Shown here piece by piece: positions 7,949 through 17,163 of a DNA stretch of 64,000 nt (position 1 is its first letter; every line of letters begins with the position of its first letter). The position numbers and the translations under genes are program-made. The DNA comes from Prosthecobacter gellanilyticus. GTDB taxonomy: Bacteria; Verrucomicrobiota; Verrucomicrobiia; Verrucomicrobiales; Verrucomicrobiaceae. The notes under the pieces were generated by a model. It saw only the letters and a list, made by a program, of their open reading frames with translations, had not been told where the DNA came from and did not search any database. The stretch spans positions 1 through 64,000 of the forward strand of contig NZ_BKAG01000042.1 in assembly GCF_007992435.1 (NCBI RefSeq), written 5' to 3'.

Positions 7949-9427
7949 TCAGCGATTATTTCGGAACCCGGTGTAAATGAGGATCTCCATCTGACTCGCT
8001 TTGCCGTCCAGCTTGGTGGAATCCACGCCAAAAGTGTTTTCGTTATCGCTCGAAATCGAGTGGCTGGATTGATCTCCACTGAAGACAACTGCGCCTGCCG
8101 AGTCCAGCCAGCGGACTTCAGAGATCTGCTCTCCTGTAACTTTGATGCTCGAGCCACGGATGACCTCAACCGACAGTCCATCTTCCTGATGGATCACGCC
8201 ATTGCATCCGGATACCCATGGAACTTTCACTGAACGATAGAGCTGTTCGGCAGCGATCTGGAAATCAATGATGAATGCCACCAACTCATTATCCGCATCA
8301 ACGACCCAGTAAGAAGGATATCCACCATCTCCATAGCCGCTCCCGCTGACCACGGCTGTATTGCTCTCCGAGGCGCCCAGTTTCAGAAAGGTGATATCCG
8401 GTAAGCTCTGCGTGCGAGCGGTGGTGATCTTGACCCAATCTTGATACTCGCGCTCATGATTACGCTTCGAGCGCTGCATGAACGACAGAGCGTCACAAAT
8501 CGCCACATTGCCTGCATCCACGCCAATGACCGAACTGCCGTTGTCCACAGTTATGGCTTGGCGATAGTGAAATGGCTTCTTGTCGGACTTTCCAAATACA
8601 ACGCGTATCGCGGCGACCCGCCCCTCTAGCATGCACGCATCAACTTCATATTCACCAGGCTTCACTCTAAGCGAGAGAGGAACGGCATCATCTGGCGCAT
8701 ATCCGAAATCCCGCGCGATGATCATTCCGCTTGGAAGGGAGAGCTTCCCGGCTTTGACCACTTTGATAGGTTCAGCCTTTTGCATCAACGTTCCCTTCAC
8801 GACCTTGCCCTCCTCGAACAGAACCTCGCAGTTGGGCTCATCACCTTCGTCATGAGGCGGAAGTTTTGGGGCAAAGCTTGTCTTCTCCAGCAGTGAGCGA
8901 GTCTTCTTCTCATCGAGAACCTCATCCTCCCGATCAAAGAACATAGCATTGGATTCGATCCGCCAGTCACCATTCACCAGCTTTAGACGGTATTCATAAA
9001 AGGTCGGGTAAGACTGCTTTTTGATTTCAGTCTCCACGATCGCCGTGTCACCGCCAATCTGGTGCTTGATGATTCTCTCGGCGTCCGGATCGTGATCTGG
9101 CGGATATCCAAAGCTTGAACCACTGCTATCGCCATCCGTTGAGCTCCAGTGTTTCTGTGCCAGTGCCCGAATAGATTTCTCCCACTTCTCCATCCGCCCT
9201 ATGAACGAGGCGCTGAGACTGGCTGCGCTCATGTCACTCGATCCTCCACAATCCTTCCAGGATTGATGCCAGTCGCGAATGTAGCTTTGCACTCTTTCCT
9301 GGGGACTTTTCATGATCTCTGATGATGTGCTGCTTTGAGGTGCACTTTGTGGCGTGACATTCTCCTCGGCATGAAGCTGGCAACCTACCAGCGACAAGAT
9401 AAAGAAAGCGAAAAGGAGTCGATGCAT
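7949..9427 (-). CDS. Predicted lipoprotein of unknown function within the DUF1552/DUF1592 operon
   Basis: The 492-residue product starts MHRLLFAFFILSLVGCQLHAEEN; LVGC is a good lipobox, so a lipidated periplasmic protein is likely. Residues 45-180 (SPQERVQSYIRDWHQSWKDCG...TAIVETEIKKQSYPTFYEYRLKLVNGDWRIES) resemble an NTF2/SnoaL-like secreted domain with its final strand 'LVNGDWRIE'. The rest is rich in beta strands (VDACMLEGRVAAIRVVFG, VVDADNELVAFIID) and has no family I recognise. Base composition is visibly more AT-rich than the flanking genes, and it separates DUF1552 from its usual DUF1592 neighbour by 27 and 8 bases, suggesting a later insertion into the operon. Confidence 0.7.
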   Translation of the reverse strand: MHRLLFAFFILSLVGCQLHAEENVTPQSAPQSSTSSEIMKSPQERVQSYIRDWHQSWKDCGGSSDMSAASLSASFIGRMEKWEKSIRALAQKHWSSTDGDSSGSSFGYPPDHDPDAERIIKHQIGGDTAIVETEIKKQSYPTFYEYRLKLVNGDWRIESNAMFFDREDEVLDEKKTRSLLEKTSFAPKLPPHDEGDEPNCEVLFEEGKVVKGTLMQKAEPIKVVKAGKLSLPSGMIIARDFGYAPDDAVPLSLRVKPGEYEVDACMLEGRVAAIRVVFGKSDKKPFHYRQAITVDNGSSVIGVDAGNVAICDALSFMQRSKRNHEREYQDWVKITTARTQSLPDITFLKLGASESNTAVVSGSGYGDGGYPSYWVVDADNELVAFIIDFQIAAEQLYRSVKVPWVSGCNGVIHQEDGLSVEVIRGSSIKVTGEQISEVRWLDSAGAVVFSGDQSSHSISSDNENTFGVDSTKLDGKASQMEILIYTGFRNNR

Positions 9428-9435
9428 GAGGAATA

Positions 9436-12429
9436 CTATTGCGAGACCACAAAATCCCTCCCCCGCACCTCGCGGAACTGCGGGCTGAGGAGGATGGTTT
9501 CGAGGGCGGTGGTGATTTTGAAGTCGTTGGCTTTGAGCTGGGTGATCATGGTTTCGATCAGAGGCTTGTCGGAGAGCTGGACGCTGCGGCCGAGGGCATA
9601 ACCGAGGAGTTTTCTACAGAACTGGCGGAGGAAGTCATCGCGACGCGTGGTGAGGAGATAGGTGCGCAGGCCGTCGAGACCTTCGAAGGTGGTGCCGTTT
9701 GCCAGGACGGCGTGGGTGTCGGCTTTACGGGAGCGGCCGATGGCATCAAAGCCTTCGAGCGCGAAGCCGAAGGGGTCGATGCGCTGGTGGCATTTCGCGC
9801 AGGCGGCATCGCTGCTGTGGCGCTCGATGAGCTGGCGCTCCGTGAGGCCTGCGGGGGCTTCTTCGGGGAGGATGGGGACGTCTTTGGGAGGGCGTGGCAG
9901 CTTCTCGCCGAGCACGACCTCGCTGAGCCAGTTGCCGCGCAGGATCGGGCTGGTGCGTGAGGCACCGCTTTGCTTGGCGAGCGTGGCCGCGAAGCCGAGG
10001 ATGCCCCCGCGACCTTGAGCGCGCAGGGCCTCCACCCGCTGCCAGTCACTTCCCTTCACCTTCAAACCATAGTGCTCGGCCAGCGCGCCATTCACATACG
10101 TGTGATCAGCTTCCAGGAGCGAGAGCACGGACTCGTCCTGCTGAAACAGCGCGGTGAAGAAGCGCTCGGCCTCCTCCTGCATGGGGCCGCGCAGCGAACC
10201 AAAAGTTGGGAAATGGCGCTCGCTCTTTTCATCCAGCGTGGCGACATCACGCACCTGCAGCCACTGGCAGCCGAACTCCGTGGCGAGACGGCTGACCTTG
10301 GCGTTCTTTAACATTCGATGAGCCTGTGAGACCAGCACCTCAGGCTCATGCAGACGACCTGCATCCGCCTGGCTCATGAGTTCCGCATCTGGCGTGGAGG
10401 ACCAGAGGAAGTAGCTGAGGCGTGTGGCCAGTTCGCGATCACTCACAGGCGCAGACTTGCTGCCCTCCGCAGCCTTTTCTCCGCGATACAAGAACGCAGG
10501 CGAGGTGAGCACGCGTGCCAGCAGCATCCGTGTGGCCGCAGGATGCGAAAGGCCCTGCTTCAGCAGCTGCGCATGAAGAGTGCGCAGCGCGGATTGCTCA
10601 CGGTCTGACAAAGATCGGCGCCAGGCTTTGCCTGCAAAGTCGAGCACCGCCTGCACTTGCACGGGTGCGATCTCGACGAGGCGCTTCTTAAAGGCCTCGG
10701 CACCGCGCATGATGGGCTCGCGCATGGGCTCAAAAGCATCAGGCTTCGCGTCCTGCGTGGCGAACTGCCAGAGCTGCTCAAACACGTCCACCTGCTTCAG
10801 CGGAGCCTCACTGAGAAAGAGCAACTCATCCCACAAACGATCCAGTTCCTTGCTCTCCTCCGCGCTGAGCATGAGGCGCTGCAACTCGCTGTCATCACGA
10901 TGAAAGAGCGTGAGCGTCACCACCTCATCCACCGGCACAATTTTGGCATAACAAAGAGCGATGGGAAAAAGGGCGCGAAACTCATCAAAGGCGGCCTCAA
11001 ACTTCTGACGAGCTGGTGAACCATTCGCGACGAGGATCGGCGCGCTGAGTGAGGTGCGGAGGTTGTTGTCACTCCACTGGCCTTTGGCGATGACCGCGCT
11101 GGCCATGCCGGATTGCAGACCAGAAAGCATTGTGGGTTTTTCCTTCAGTACCTGGACCTGCACGCTGCCGGACTTGTGACGAGCGGTCACGACCAGTTCG
11201 GTATCCTTCACGATGCTGGCAGCAGGCACAGTGATCTCAATGACCTGCGGTGTCTTCACCGCTTGAGAAGCCAGCACCTGCACATCCGGTTTATCCTTCA
11301 CCACCACTCGCGCATTCTCCCAGATAGCTTCATCATCCGCGCTGCCATCTCCGGCATCAGTGGAGACAAGATAGAGCTTCGCATCACCACCTTCCTTCGG
11401 TGCTTCGAGCTTCACGCGAATCTCATGATGCGTGCCGAGCGGAGTCACAGGTTCTTGCCAGGACTTGGGACCGTTCTTCTTGCCGATGTGCCCCACGCTC
11501 GCGAAGCGCCAGAGCACGCGCTGCCAGGCATCGACATCCAAAGCATTCAAACTCTTGGCTTTGTACTTCTCACGCAGCAGGTCCAGCACAGGCGATGGCT
11601 GAGTGCTCTCCAGCGCCTTCTTCAACGTTTCGAGATAGCGGGCATTCAACACCGACGCATCTCCCCTGCCCTGCAAGGTTTCGAGATACTTTGCCACCTC
11701 CAGCCGGCCTCCAGTGTTGGTGTCAAACTGCACCCCTTGCAGGTTCACGGACTCCGCGCCGCCCTGCCAAGTGTAGCGCGCATAGAAAGCACGGATCTTG
11801 GCGAGGGCTTCATCCGTCCAGTCTCGGGGTGAAGAGCTTTCCGAGAAGCGCATGCCACCCGGCAGCAGCACGGCGTGACTGGCGATGTCCTTCCCCGCAT
11901 CGAGATACTTCGTGAGCAAGGCGGGCGACATCACCAGCGCGGCTCCGGCATTGGTAAAACCTTCACCGGCAGCACCATCCACGGGGAACTCCTTCGCGGG
12001 ATCCAATGAATCAATCCCTGTTAGGTCACGCACAGTGTAAGTATACTCCATGTTGGACAGGCGGCGCAGCACCACGGGGCCTGGATCACCGGCGCTGGCG
12101 AGTGCCAGCTCATCCAGCGTGCCGCGTGCCCATTGCGTGAGCAGCTTCTTCTGCTCCGGCGAGAGCTGCGGCTTGCCTTTCGGCGGCATCTCGTTGTTCG
12201 CGAGCTGCTCCAGCGTGTGCTCCCACACGGCGGGATCGGCTTTCACCTGCTTCATGGAGGTGAAGCGCTCGAGATCGAGGTCGCCCTTCTGCTTCTGCGT
12301 GGAGTGGCAGGTGTTGCAATACTCCTTCAGCAAGGGCTGGACCGACTGCTGAAACTCATCAGCCCATGCGGAGATGGCGCTGCATGTCATGAGCAGGGTC
12401 ATGACGGTGTTTGAAAAACGTTGTCTCAT
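9436..12429 (-). CDS. DUF1592/DUF1588/DUF1585-type planctomycete cytochrome c protein
   Basis: The 997-residue secreted protein has a signal peptide (MRQRFSNTVMTLLMTCSAISAWA), a c-type haem motif CNTCH near residue 40 followed by MPPKGKPQLS, then the DUF1587-like segment VLRRLSNMEYTYTVRDLTGID, and a C-terminal half with LATRLSYFLWSSTPDAELMSQADAG and GGILGFAATLAKQSGASRTSPILRGNWL typical of DUF1592/DUF1588. A second CxxCH, CAKCHQRIDPFGFALEGFD, lies near residue 900 just before DUF1585. Family members are periplasmic and exported in PVC bacteria; a redox role at cell-surface polymers is assumed, not proven. Its ATG overlaps the TGA of the DUF1501 gene (ATGA), so translation is coupled. Confidence 0.9.
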   Translation of the reverse strand: MRQRFSNTVMTLLMTCSAISAWADEFQQSVQPLLKEYCNTCHSTQKQKGDLDLERFTSMKQVKADPAVWEHTLEQLANNEMPPKGKPQLSPEQKKLLTQWARGTLDELALASAGDPGPVVLRRLSNMEYTYTVRDLTGIDSLDPAKEFPVDGAAGEGFTNAGAALVMSPALLTKYLDAGKDIASHAVLLPGGMRFSESSSPRDWTDEALAKIRAFYARYTWQGGAESVNLQGVQFDTNTGGRLEVAKYLETLQGRGDASVLNARYLETLKKALESTQPSPVLDLLREKYKAKSLNALDVDAWQRVLWRFASVGHIGKKNGPKSWQEPVTPLGTHHEIRVKLEAPKEGGDAKLYLVSTDAGDGSADDEAIWENARVVVKDKPDVQVLASQAVKTPQVIEITVPAASIVKDTELVVTARHKSGSVQVQVLKEKPTMLSGLQSGMASAVIAKGQWSDNNLRTSLSAPILVANGSPARQKFEAAFDEFRALFPIALCYAKIVPVDEVVTLTLFHRDDSELQRLMLSAEESKELDRLWDELLFLSEAPLKQVDVFEQLWQFATQDAKPDAFEPMREPIMRGAEAFKKRLVEIAPVQVQAVLDFAGKAWRRSLSDREQSALRTLHAQLLKQGLSHPAATRMLLARVLTSPAFLYRGEKAAEGSKSAPVSDRELATRLSYFLWSSTPDAELMSQADAGRLHEPEVLVSQAHRMLKNAKVSRLATEFGCQWLQVRDVATLDEKSERHFPTFGSLRGPMQEEAERFFTALFQQDESVLSLLEADHTYVNGALAEHYGLKVKGSDWQRVEALRAQGRGGILGFAATLAKQSGASRTSPILRGNWLSEVVLGEKLPRPPKDVPILPEEAPAGLTERQLIERHSSDAACAKCHQRIDPFGFALEGFDAIGRSRKADTHAVLANGTTFEGLDGLRTYLLTTRRDDFLRQFCRKLLGYALGRSVQLSDKPLIETMITQLKANDFKITTALETILLSPQFREVRGRDFVVSQ

Positions 12430-13829
12430 GCCAGGATCTCCTTCACCACGTTCCCATAAACATCCGTGAGCCTGAAATCGCGGCCGAGATGACGCCATGT
12501 CAGTTTCTCATGATCCAATCCAAGCTGGTGCAGGATGGTGGCATGCAGATCATGCAGGTGCACCTTGCCAGACACAGGGCGGAAGCCGAACTCATCCGTC
12601 TCGCCAAAGCTGATGCCGGGCTTGATGCCTCCACCCGCCATCCATGAGCAAAAGCTCTCCGGTTGATGCTCGCGACCATGCTTTTCGATAGGCGAGGTGC
12701 CGCTGAGATCCTGGCTCCAGGGTGTGCGGCCAAACTCGCCGGACCAGACGACGAGCGTGTCATCCAGCAGACCGCGTGACTTCAGATCCTTGATCAGTCC
12801 CGCGCAGGGCTGGTCCGTGCCAGCACAGCTCTTTGGCAGCGCCGTGCGGATATCACCATGATGATCCCAGCCGCCCATGGTCACCTGCACAAAGCGCACC
12901 CCGGCCTCGCTGAGACGGCGTGCAAGCAGGCAGGCACGCGCATTTTTATCGCAATCTTTGTTACCCACACCATACAGCTCCTTCGTGGCCTCGGATTCAT
13001 TCGAGATGTCCACCAGCTCGGGAGTCGCGGTTTGCATGCGGAAGGCGATCTCCATGCTCTCGATCATGCCTTCCATGCGCCCGTCCACCTCCGCCTGCTG
13101 GAGCAGACGACGGTTCATGCGCTGCACGAAGTCGATGCGCTGGCGCTGCGCCGCCGGATTCGCGGAGGTATCCTTCAAATAATCGATCGGCGATTGCTTG
13201 TCATCCTGCGGCACGATGACTCGTGTGCCCTGATGCGCAGCCGGCAGGAAGCCGGAGCCGTAGAGGCGCACGTCACTGTCTGGATGAATGCTGATGAAGC
13301 TCGGCAGGTTTTGGTTCTCCGTGCCGAGACCATAGCTGATCCACGAGCCCATGGAAGGGCGCACATCCGTGGTCGAGCCGGTGTGAAACTGCAGCGCGGC
13401 GGGCGCATGCTGGTTGTTGTCCGCATGCATGGCGCGCAGCAGACAAATCTCATCCGCGATGGAAGCGGTGTGCGGCATGAGATCCGAGATCATCGTGCCG
13501 CTTTGACCACGCGGGCGCACCTCGCCATGCGTGGCGAGCGCGAGAAACTTGTCCGTGCCCACACGCAGCTCGTTGGTGTTGATCGGCGCGCTGACCTTCT
13601 GGCCGTGCATGCGCTTGATGTAGTCCTTCGGATCAAACAAATCCGGCTGCGAAGGACCGCCTGCCATGAAGAGGAAGATCACGCGCTTCGCCTTCGCCGG
13701 AAAGCGCGGCGTCTGCACCGCCAGCGGACTCTGCGCCGCGCGCACAAGATCGTGAAAGGCCAGCGCGCCAAAGCCGCAGGCCGTGTTGCGCAGCCAGTCT
13801 CGGCGGGAGGAATGGGTGATCATGCTCAT
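12426..13829 (-). CDS. DUF1501 family secreted protein (Tat signal)
   Basis: The 467-residue protein begins with a Tat-type signal (THSSRRDWLRNTACGFGALAFHDLV) and has DUF1501 landmarks: KRVIFLFMAGGPSQPDLFDPK, MISDLMPHTASIADEICLLRAMHADNNQHAPAALQFHTG, VTMGGWDHHGDI, VVWSGEFGRTPWSQ and a C-terminal DLHATILHQLGLDHEKLTW. The family has a sulfatase/phosphatase-like fold and in PVC bacteria is nearly always paired with a DUF1549/DUF1553 cytochrome protein, as here: that gene ends 2 bases upstream. It should act in the periplasm. The downstream DUF1592 gene starts inside its stop codon. Confidence 0.92.
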   Translation of the reverse strand: MSMITHSSRRDWLRNTACGFGALAFHDLVRAAQSPLAVQTPRFPAKAKRVIFLFMAGGPSQPDLFDPKDYIKRMHGQKVSAPINTNELRVGTDKFLALATHGEVRPRGQSGTMISDLMPHTASIADEICLLRAMHADNNQHAPAALQFHTGSTTDVRPSMGSWISYGLGTENQNLPSFISIHPDSDVRLYGSGFLPAAHQGTRVIVPQDDKQSPIDYLKDTSANPAAQRQRIDFVQRMNRRLLQQAEVDGRMEGMIESMEIAFRMQTATPELVDISNESEATKELYGVGNKDCDKNARACLLARRLSEAGVRFVQVTMGGWDHHGDIRTALPKSCAGTDQPCAGLIKDLKSRGLLDDTLVVWSGEFGRTPWSQDLSGTSPIEKHGREHQPESFCSWMAGGGIKPGISFGETDEFGFRPVSGKVHLHDLHATILHQLGLDHEKLTWRHLGRDFRLTDVYGNVVKEILA

Positions 13830-13831
13830 GG

Positions 13832-16279
13832 TCAGAGGCGCAGGAGAAATTCATTCGAGGACAGCAGCGCATGGCTGAGCTCGATCCAGGCGGATTCGGC
13901 GGTGAGTGAATGAATGAACTGGTTCGCTTCATCGCGCTCCGTCGAGGTGATGGGGCGGTTCAAGACACGCAGCCAGAGCGCTTCGAGGCGTGCCCCGGCA
14001 TTCGGCGTGCTTTCACACAGGTCCTTCGCGAGTTCCGTGGCACGGGAGCGCAACATGTCGCTATTGATCAGGAAGAGCGCCTGCGTGGGCACGGCTGTCT
14101 CGGCGCGCTTGCCGGTGAAGTTGGCAGGCTGCGCGAAGTCAAAGACATCTCGCAGCTTCGCGGAACCGGGCTGTCCGGCGGAGCGGATGACCGGGAGATA
14201 CACCGTGCGCTCATAGTCATGCACGGGCCGGTGTTTCTTGAACAAGATCGCTGGAGGGTTCACGGCCTTCGGAGCGAGGTTCACGGCATTCTCCGGGAAC
14301 TCGAGCGGCAAGGCCGGGCCGCCCTGAGACAGCGTGAGCTTGCCGCTGATGGCGAGCATGGCATCACGGATGGCCTCGGCATCGAGACGCTGGCGGTTCA
14401 TGCGCCAGAGCAGGCGGTTGTCAGGATCACGCTGCATGGCCAGCGCATCATGCGCGCTGCTCATGCGATACGCGCGGCTCAGCACCAGACTGCGGATGAG
14501 CTGCTTCTGCGACCACCCACCACGCACGAAGCGCATGGCCAGATGATCCAGCAACTCCGGATGCGAAGGTGCCTCGCCCCGCACACCAAAATAGTCCACG
14601 GTGCGCACGAGACCTTCGCCAAAGAGCTTCTGCCAGATGCGGTTCACGGTGACACGCGCGGTCAAAGGATGACGAGCATCCGCGATCCAGTCCGCCAGTT
14701 GCACGCGGCCGCTTTCCCTCTCGGGAATAGGCGGCAGCTCGCCCCAGGAGGCCACGCGCATGACACCGCGCTTCACCATGTCACCCAGCGCATAAGGATT
14801 CCCACGGATGGTGATGCGCATGTCCGTCGGTTGCTCACGATCATGCACCGCAAAAGCCTTGGGAACAGCAGGCGCGAAGAACTCGGAATGCTGGATGTCT
14901 TTCTGGAGGACCTTGATGCGCGGGGTGAGCTCCTGCAGGCGCTTCACGATGGGTGGTTTGCTGTGCTTGTTCGCCGTCTTGATCTTCACATCCAGCACGG
15001 CCTTCTCTTTCTCAGACGCCTCGAGCTCGGCCTTGAGGTCATTGATCTTAGAATCATTTGTCGTTAGGCGCTTCTCGCGCTCCACCTTCTGCTCCACAGT
15101 CTCGGGCAGCTCGGTTTTGTTCACGCAGCTCCACACGCCATTGTCCGTCTTGTGCGTGGAGTCGGTGCTGCGGAACATGCCCGCCATGGCGTAGTAGTCG
15201 GTCTGCGCGATGGGATCGAACTTATGATCATGGCAGCGCACGCAGCCAAGGGTCATGCCGAGGAAGGCGGTGCCAACCTTGGTCACCTGCTGATCGACGA
15301 GGTCCACCTCCATCTTGAGCTTGTCCACGGCCACGATCTCCACATCTCCCAACACGAGGAAACCCGTGGCGATGAGGTTCGCGGCGCGTTCCTGCGGCGT
15401 GGCTGCCGGAAGCAGATCTCCAGCGATCTGCTCGCGGATGAAGCGGTCGAAGGGTTTGTCCGTGTTGAAGGCGGTGATGACGTAGTCGCGATAGCGCCAG
15501 GCATGCTCGGCAAAGACATCGTTCGAGGTGCCGATCTGATCCGCATACCCGGTGAGATCCAGCCAGTGCCGCGCCCAGCGCTCGCCAAAGGCTTTGGACT
15601 GCAACAAGCGGTCCACGACCTTTTCATAGGCGTTCGGCGAGGTGTCGGCGGTGAAGCGCTCGATGTCCTGCGGACTCGGTGGAAGCCCGGTGAGATCCAG
15701 GCTCACGCGGCGTAACCAAGTATGCCGATCTGCCTCCGCCGCAGGTTTCAATCCAACACCCTCCAGTTTGGCGAGGATGAAGCGGTCCACGGGATCCAGC
15801 GCCCATGAGGCATCCTTCACCGCCGGTGCCTGCGCATCGTGCACGGGCTGGAAGGCCCAGAACTTTTTCCCGGCTTCGATGTCGATGGTGCGCGCTTGCT
15901 TGTCCCCCGTCTTCGCCACGCGCGAATCCGGCGCGCCCATAGCGACCCATTTTTCCAGCAGCTCGATCTCGCCTGCGGGCATCTTGGCCTTCGGCGGCAT
16001 CTCCATCTCGGGGTCCGTGTAGCGCACGGCCTTGATGAGATGACTTTTCGTTAGGTCACCAGGGATGATGGCAGGGCCGTTGTCGCCTCCCGTCTGCCAG
16101 CCGGACTTGAGGTCGAGCGCGAGGCCGCCCTTGATCTTCTTCTCGTGCGAATGGCACTCGTAGCAGCGCTGCTGCAGGAGCGGCAGGACCTTGTCTTCAA
16201 AGAACGCCAGCCCGTCCTCCGCCCGTGCCGGTGAAAGCAGGAGCGAGGCTGCGACGAGGCTCTGGAAGGTGCGTTTCAT
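13832..16279 (-). CDS. PSCyt1/DUF1549/DUF1553 planctomycete cytochrome c protein
   Basis: The 815-residue protein has a signal peptide (MKRTFQSLVAASLLLSPARA), a PSCyt1 haem motif CYECHSHEKKIKGGLALD near residue 40, the MPPKAKMPAGEIELLEKWVAMGAP stretch, the DUF1549 block LRRVSLDLTGLPPSPQDIERF and FGERWARHWLDLTGYAD, a second CxxCH in LGCVRCHDHKFDPIAQTDYYAMAG, and a C-terminal DUF1553 domain (LADWIADARHPLTARVTVNRIWQKLFGEGLVRTVDYFGVRGE). It is probably a periplasmic di-haem protein working with the DUF1501 partner downstream. The start overlaps the GntR stop (ATGA), which fixes the start and couples translation to the regulator. Confidence 0.93.
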   Translation of the reverse strand: MKRTFQSLVAASLLLSPARAEDGLAFFEDKVLPLLQQRCYECHSHEKKIKGGLALDLKSGWQTGGDNGPAIIPGDLTKSHLIKAVRYTDPEMEMPPKAKMPAGEIELLEKWVAMGAPDSRVAKTGDKQARTIDIEAGKKFWAFQPVHDAQAPAVKDASWALDPVDRFILAKLEGVGLKPAAEADRHTWLRRVSLDLTGLPPSPQDIERFTADTSPNAYEKVVDRLLQSKAFGERWARHWLDLTGYADQIGTSNDVFAEHAWRYRDYVITAFNTDKPFDRFIREQIAGDLLPAATPQERAANLIATGFLVLGDVEIVAVDKLKMEVDLVDQQVTKVGTAFLGMTLGCVRCHDHKFDPIAQTDYYAMAGMFRSTDSTHKTDNGVWSCVNKTELPETVEQKVEREKRLTTNDSKINDLKAELEASEKEKAVLDVKIKTANKHSKPPIVKRLQELTPRIKVLQKDIQHSEFFAPAVPKAFAVHDREQPTDMRITIRGNPYALGDMVKRGVMRVASWGELPPIPERESGRVQLADWIADARHPLTARVTVNRIWQKLFGEGLVRTVDYFGVRGEAPSHPELLDHLAMRFVRGGWSQKQLIRSLVLSRAYRMSSAHDALAMQRDPDNRLLWRMNRQRLDAEAIRDAMLAISGKLTLSQGGPALPLEFPENAVNLAPKAVNPPAILFKKHRPVHDYERTVYLPVIRSAGQPGSAKLRDVFDFAQPANFTGKRAETAVPTQALFLINSDMLRSRATELAKDLCESTPNAGARLEALWLRVLNRPITSTERDEANQFIHSLTAESAWIELSHALLSSNEFLLRL

Positions 16280-16926
16280 GACACGATCGGCAGCCATTCC
16301 CGCCAGCCGAGAATATGCTCCCGGAGAAGACGCTCGCAAGCCGCCGGAGTTTGCGTTTTGAAGCCCTCAATGATCCCGCGATGCGCCTCCACCGTCTGCG
16401 CCTGGGTCTCGCGAGTCTGCAGCTGATGCTGCCGGTGCAGCCGCCCCAGCCAGAGCTCCAGCTCCCCGCGCAAAGAGCGCCAGAGTTTGAGCAGCCGCGT
16501 GTTCCCCGACATGTGCAGGATCAGCTCATGAAACTCCAGGTCCAGCCGCGTAACCTCATGCACGGACTTCGCCCGCTGCGTCGCCGCCACATTCTCCTCC
16601 AGGCTGGAGAGATCCTTTTTAAAGTGGGGTGCCGCGAGCCGAGCCGCCAGCGGCTCCAGGTTCAGTCGCAGGACATACAGCTCCTCAAAATCCGAGGTCG
16701 TCAGGTCCTTCACAAAAGCCCGCCCCGTGGCGCTGAATTCCACCAGCCCTTCCCTTTCCAAAGTAAACAGCGCCTCCCGCACCGGCACACGACTCACCCC
16801 CAGCCTCTGCGCCACCGCCGCCTCCGCCAGCAGATTCCCCGGCGCCGCCTCACCACTCACGATCTCCTGGCGGAGAAGCGAGGCGGTGGAGTCGGATCGG
16901 GAGGATGGTGACGGCGCTTTAGGCAT
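16276..16926 (-). CDS. GntR family transcriptional regulator, FCD (FadR-like) subfamily
   Basis: The 216-residue protein has an N-terminal winged helix-turn-helix (LLRQEIVSGEAAPGNLLAEAAVAQRLGVSRVPVREALFTLEREGLVEF, about 18-65) and a C-terminal FCD helical domain. The metal-site signature residues of FCD proteins are visible: D and H in LDLEFHELIL (near 127), H in VEAHRGIIEGF (near 177) and H in LREHILGW (near 200). It probably senses a small organic acid or sugar acid and represses its own operon: a perfect 20-bp palindrome with a GGTATACC core, typical of this subfamily, overlaps its translation-initiation region. It is the first gene of the DUF1549-DUF1501-DUF1592-lipoprotein-DUF1552 operon. 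Confidence 0.92.
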   Translation of the reverse strand: MPKAPSPSSRSDSTASLLRQEIVSGEAAPGNLLAEAAVAQRLGVSRVPVREALFTLEREGLVEFSATGRAFVKDLTTSDFEELYVLRLNLEPLAARLAAPHFKKDLSSLEENVAATQRAKSVHEVTRLDLEFHELILHMSGNTRLLKLWRSLRGELELWLGRLHRQHQLQTRETQAQTVEAHRGIIEGFKTQTPAACERLLREHILGWREWLPIVS

Positions 16927-16931
16927 GGAGA

Positions 16932-16951
16932 TAAAACGGTATACCGTTTTA
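16932..16951. promoter_or_regulatory. GntR/FCD operator, perfect 20-bp palindrome
   Basis: TAAAACGGTATACCGTTTTA reads identically on both strands. Its GGTATACC centre matches the half-site arrangement of many FCD-type GntR operators. It ends five bases before the ATG of the gntR gene, so a bound dimer would block both transcription and the ribosome-binding region: a classic autorepression geometry. Confidence 0.8.
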
Positions 16952-17163
16952 CGAGACCTGGTCTTTCATGAGATCTCAAAAACAGGCGATGACTTATATG
17001 TTGAGGTGAGCACGAGGAGACGTCGTCGTATCCTCAGAATCGTCATAGTCTGCTCGGGTAGGACTTAATGTTATGCCTTGCCAAATTGCAAAGCATCCGC
17101 AAGAATACCTTCGCCTTTAGCCTAAAACATTGAGTTACCTTCGAGCTTTTCCCGAACGCGCGC
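16952..17163. other. Divergent intergenic region between the gntR operon and the defence-like cassette
   Basis: No gene is seen. It holds a second small palindrome TGAGATCTCA at 16969-16978 and becomes visibly AT-richer after about 17070, which I take as the left edge of the transferred cassette. No tRNA remnant or clear attachment repeat was found. Confidence 0.35.
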
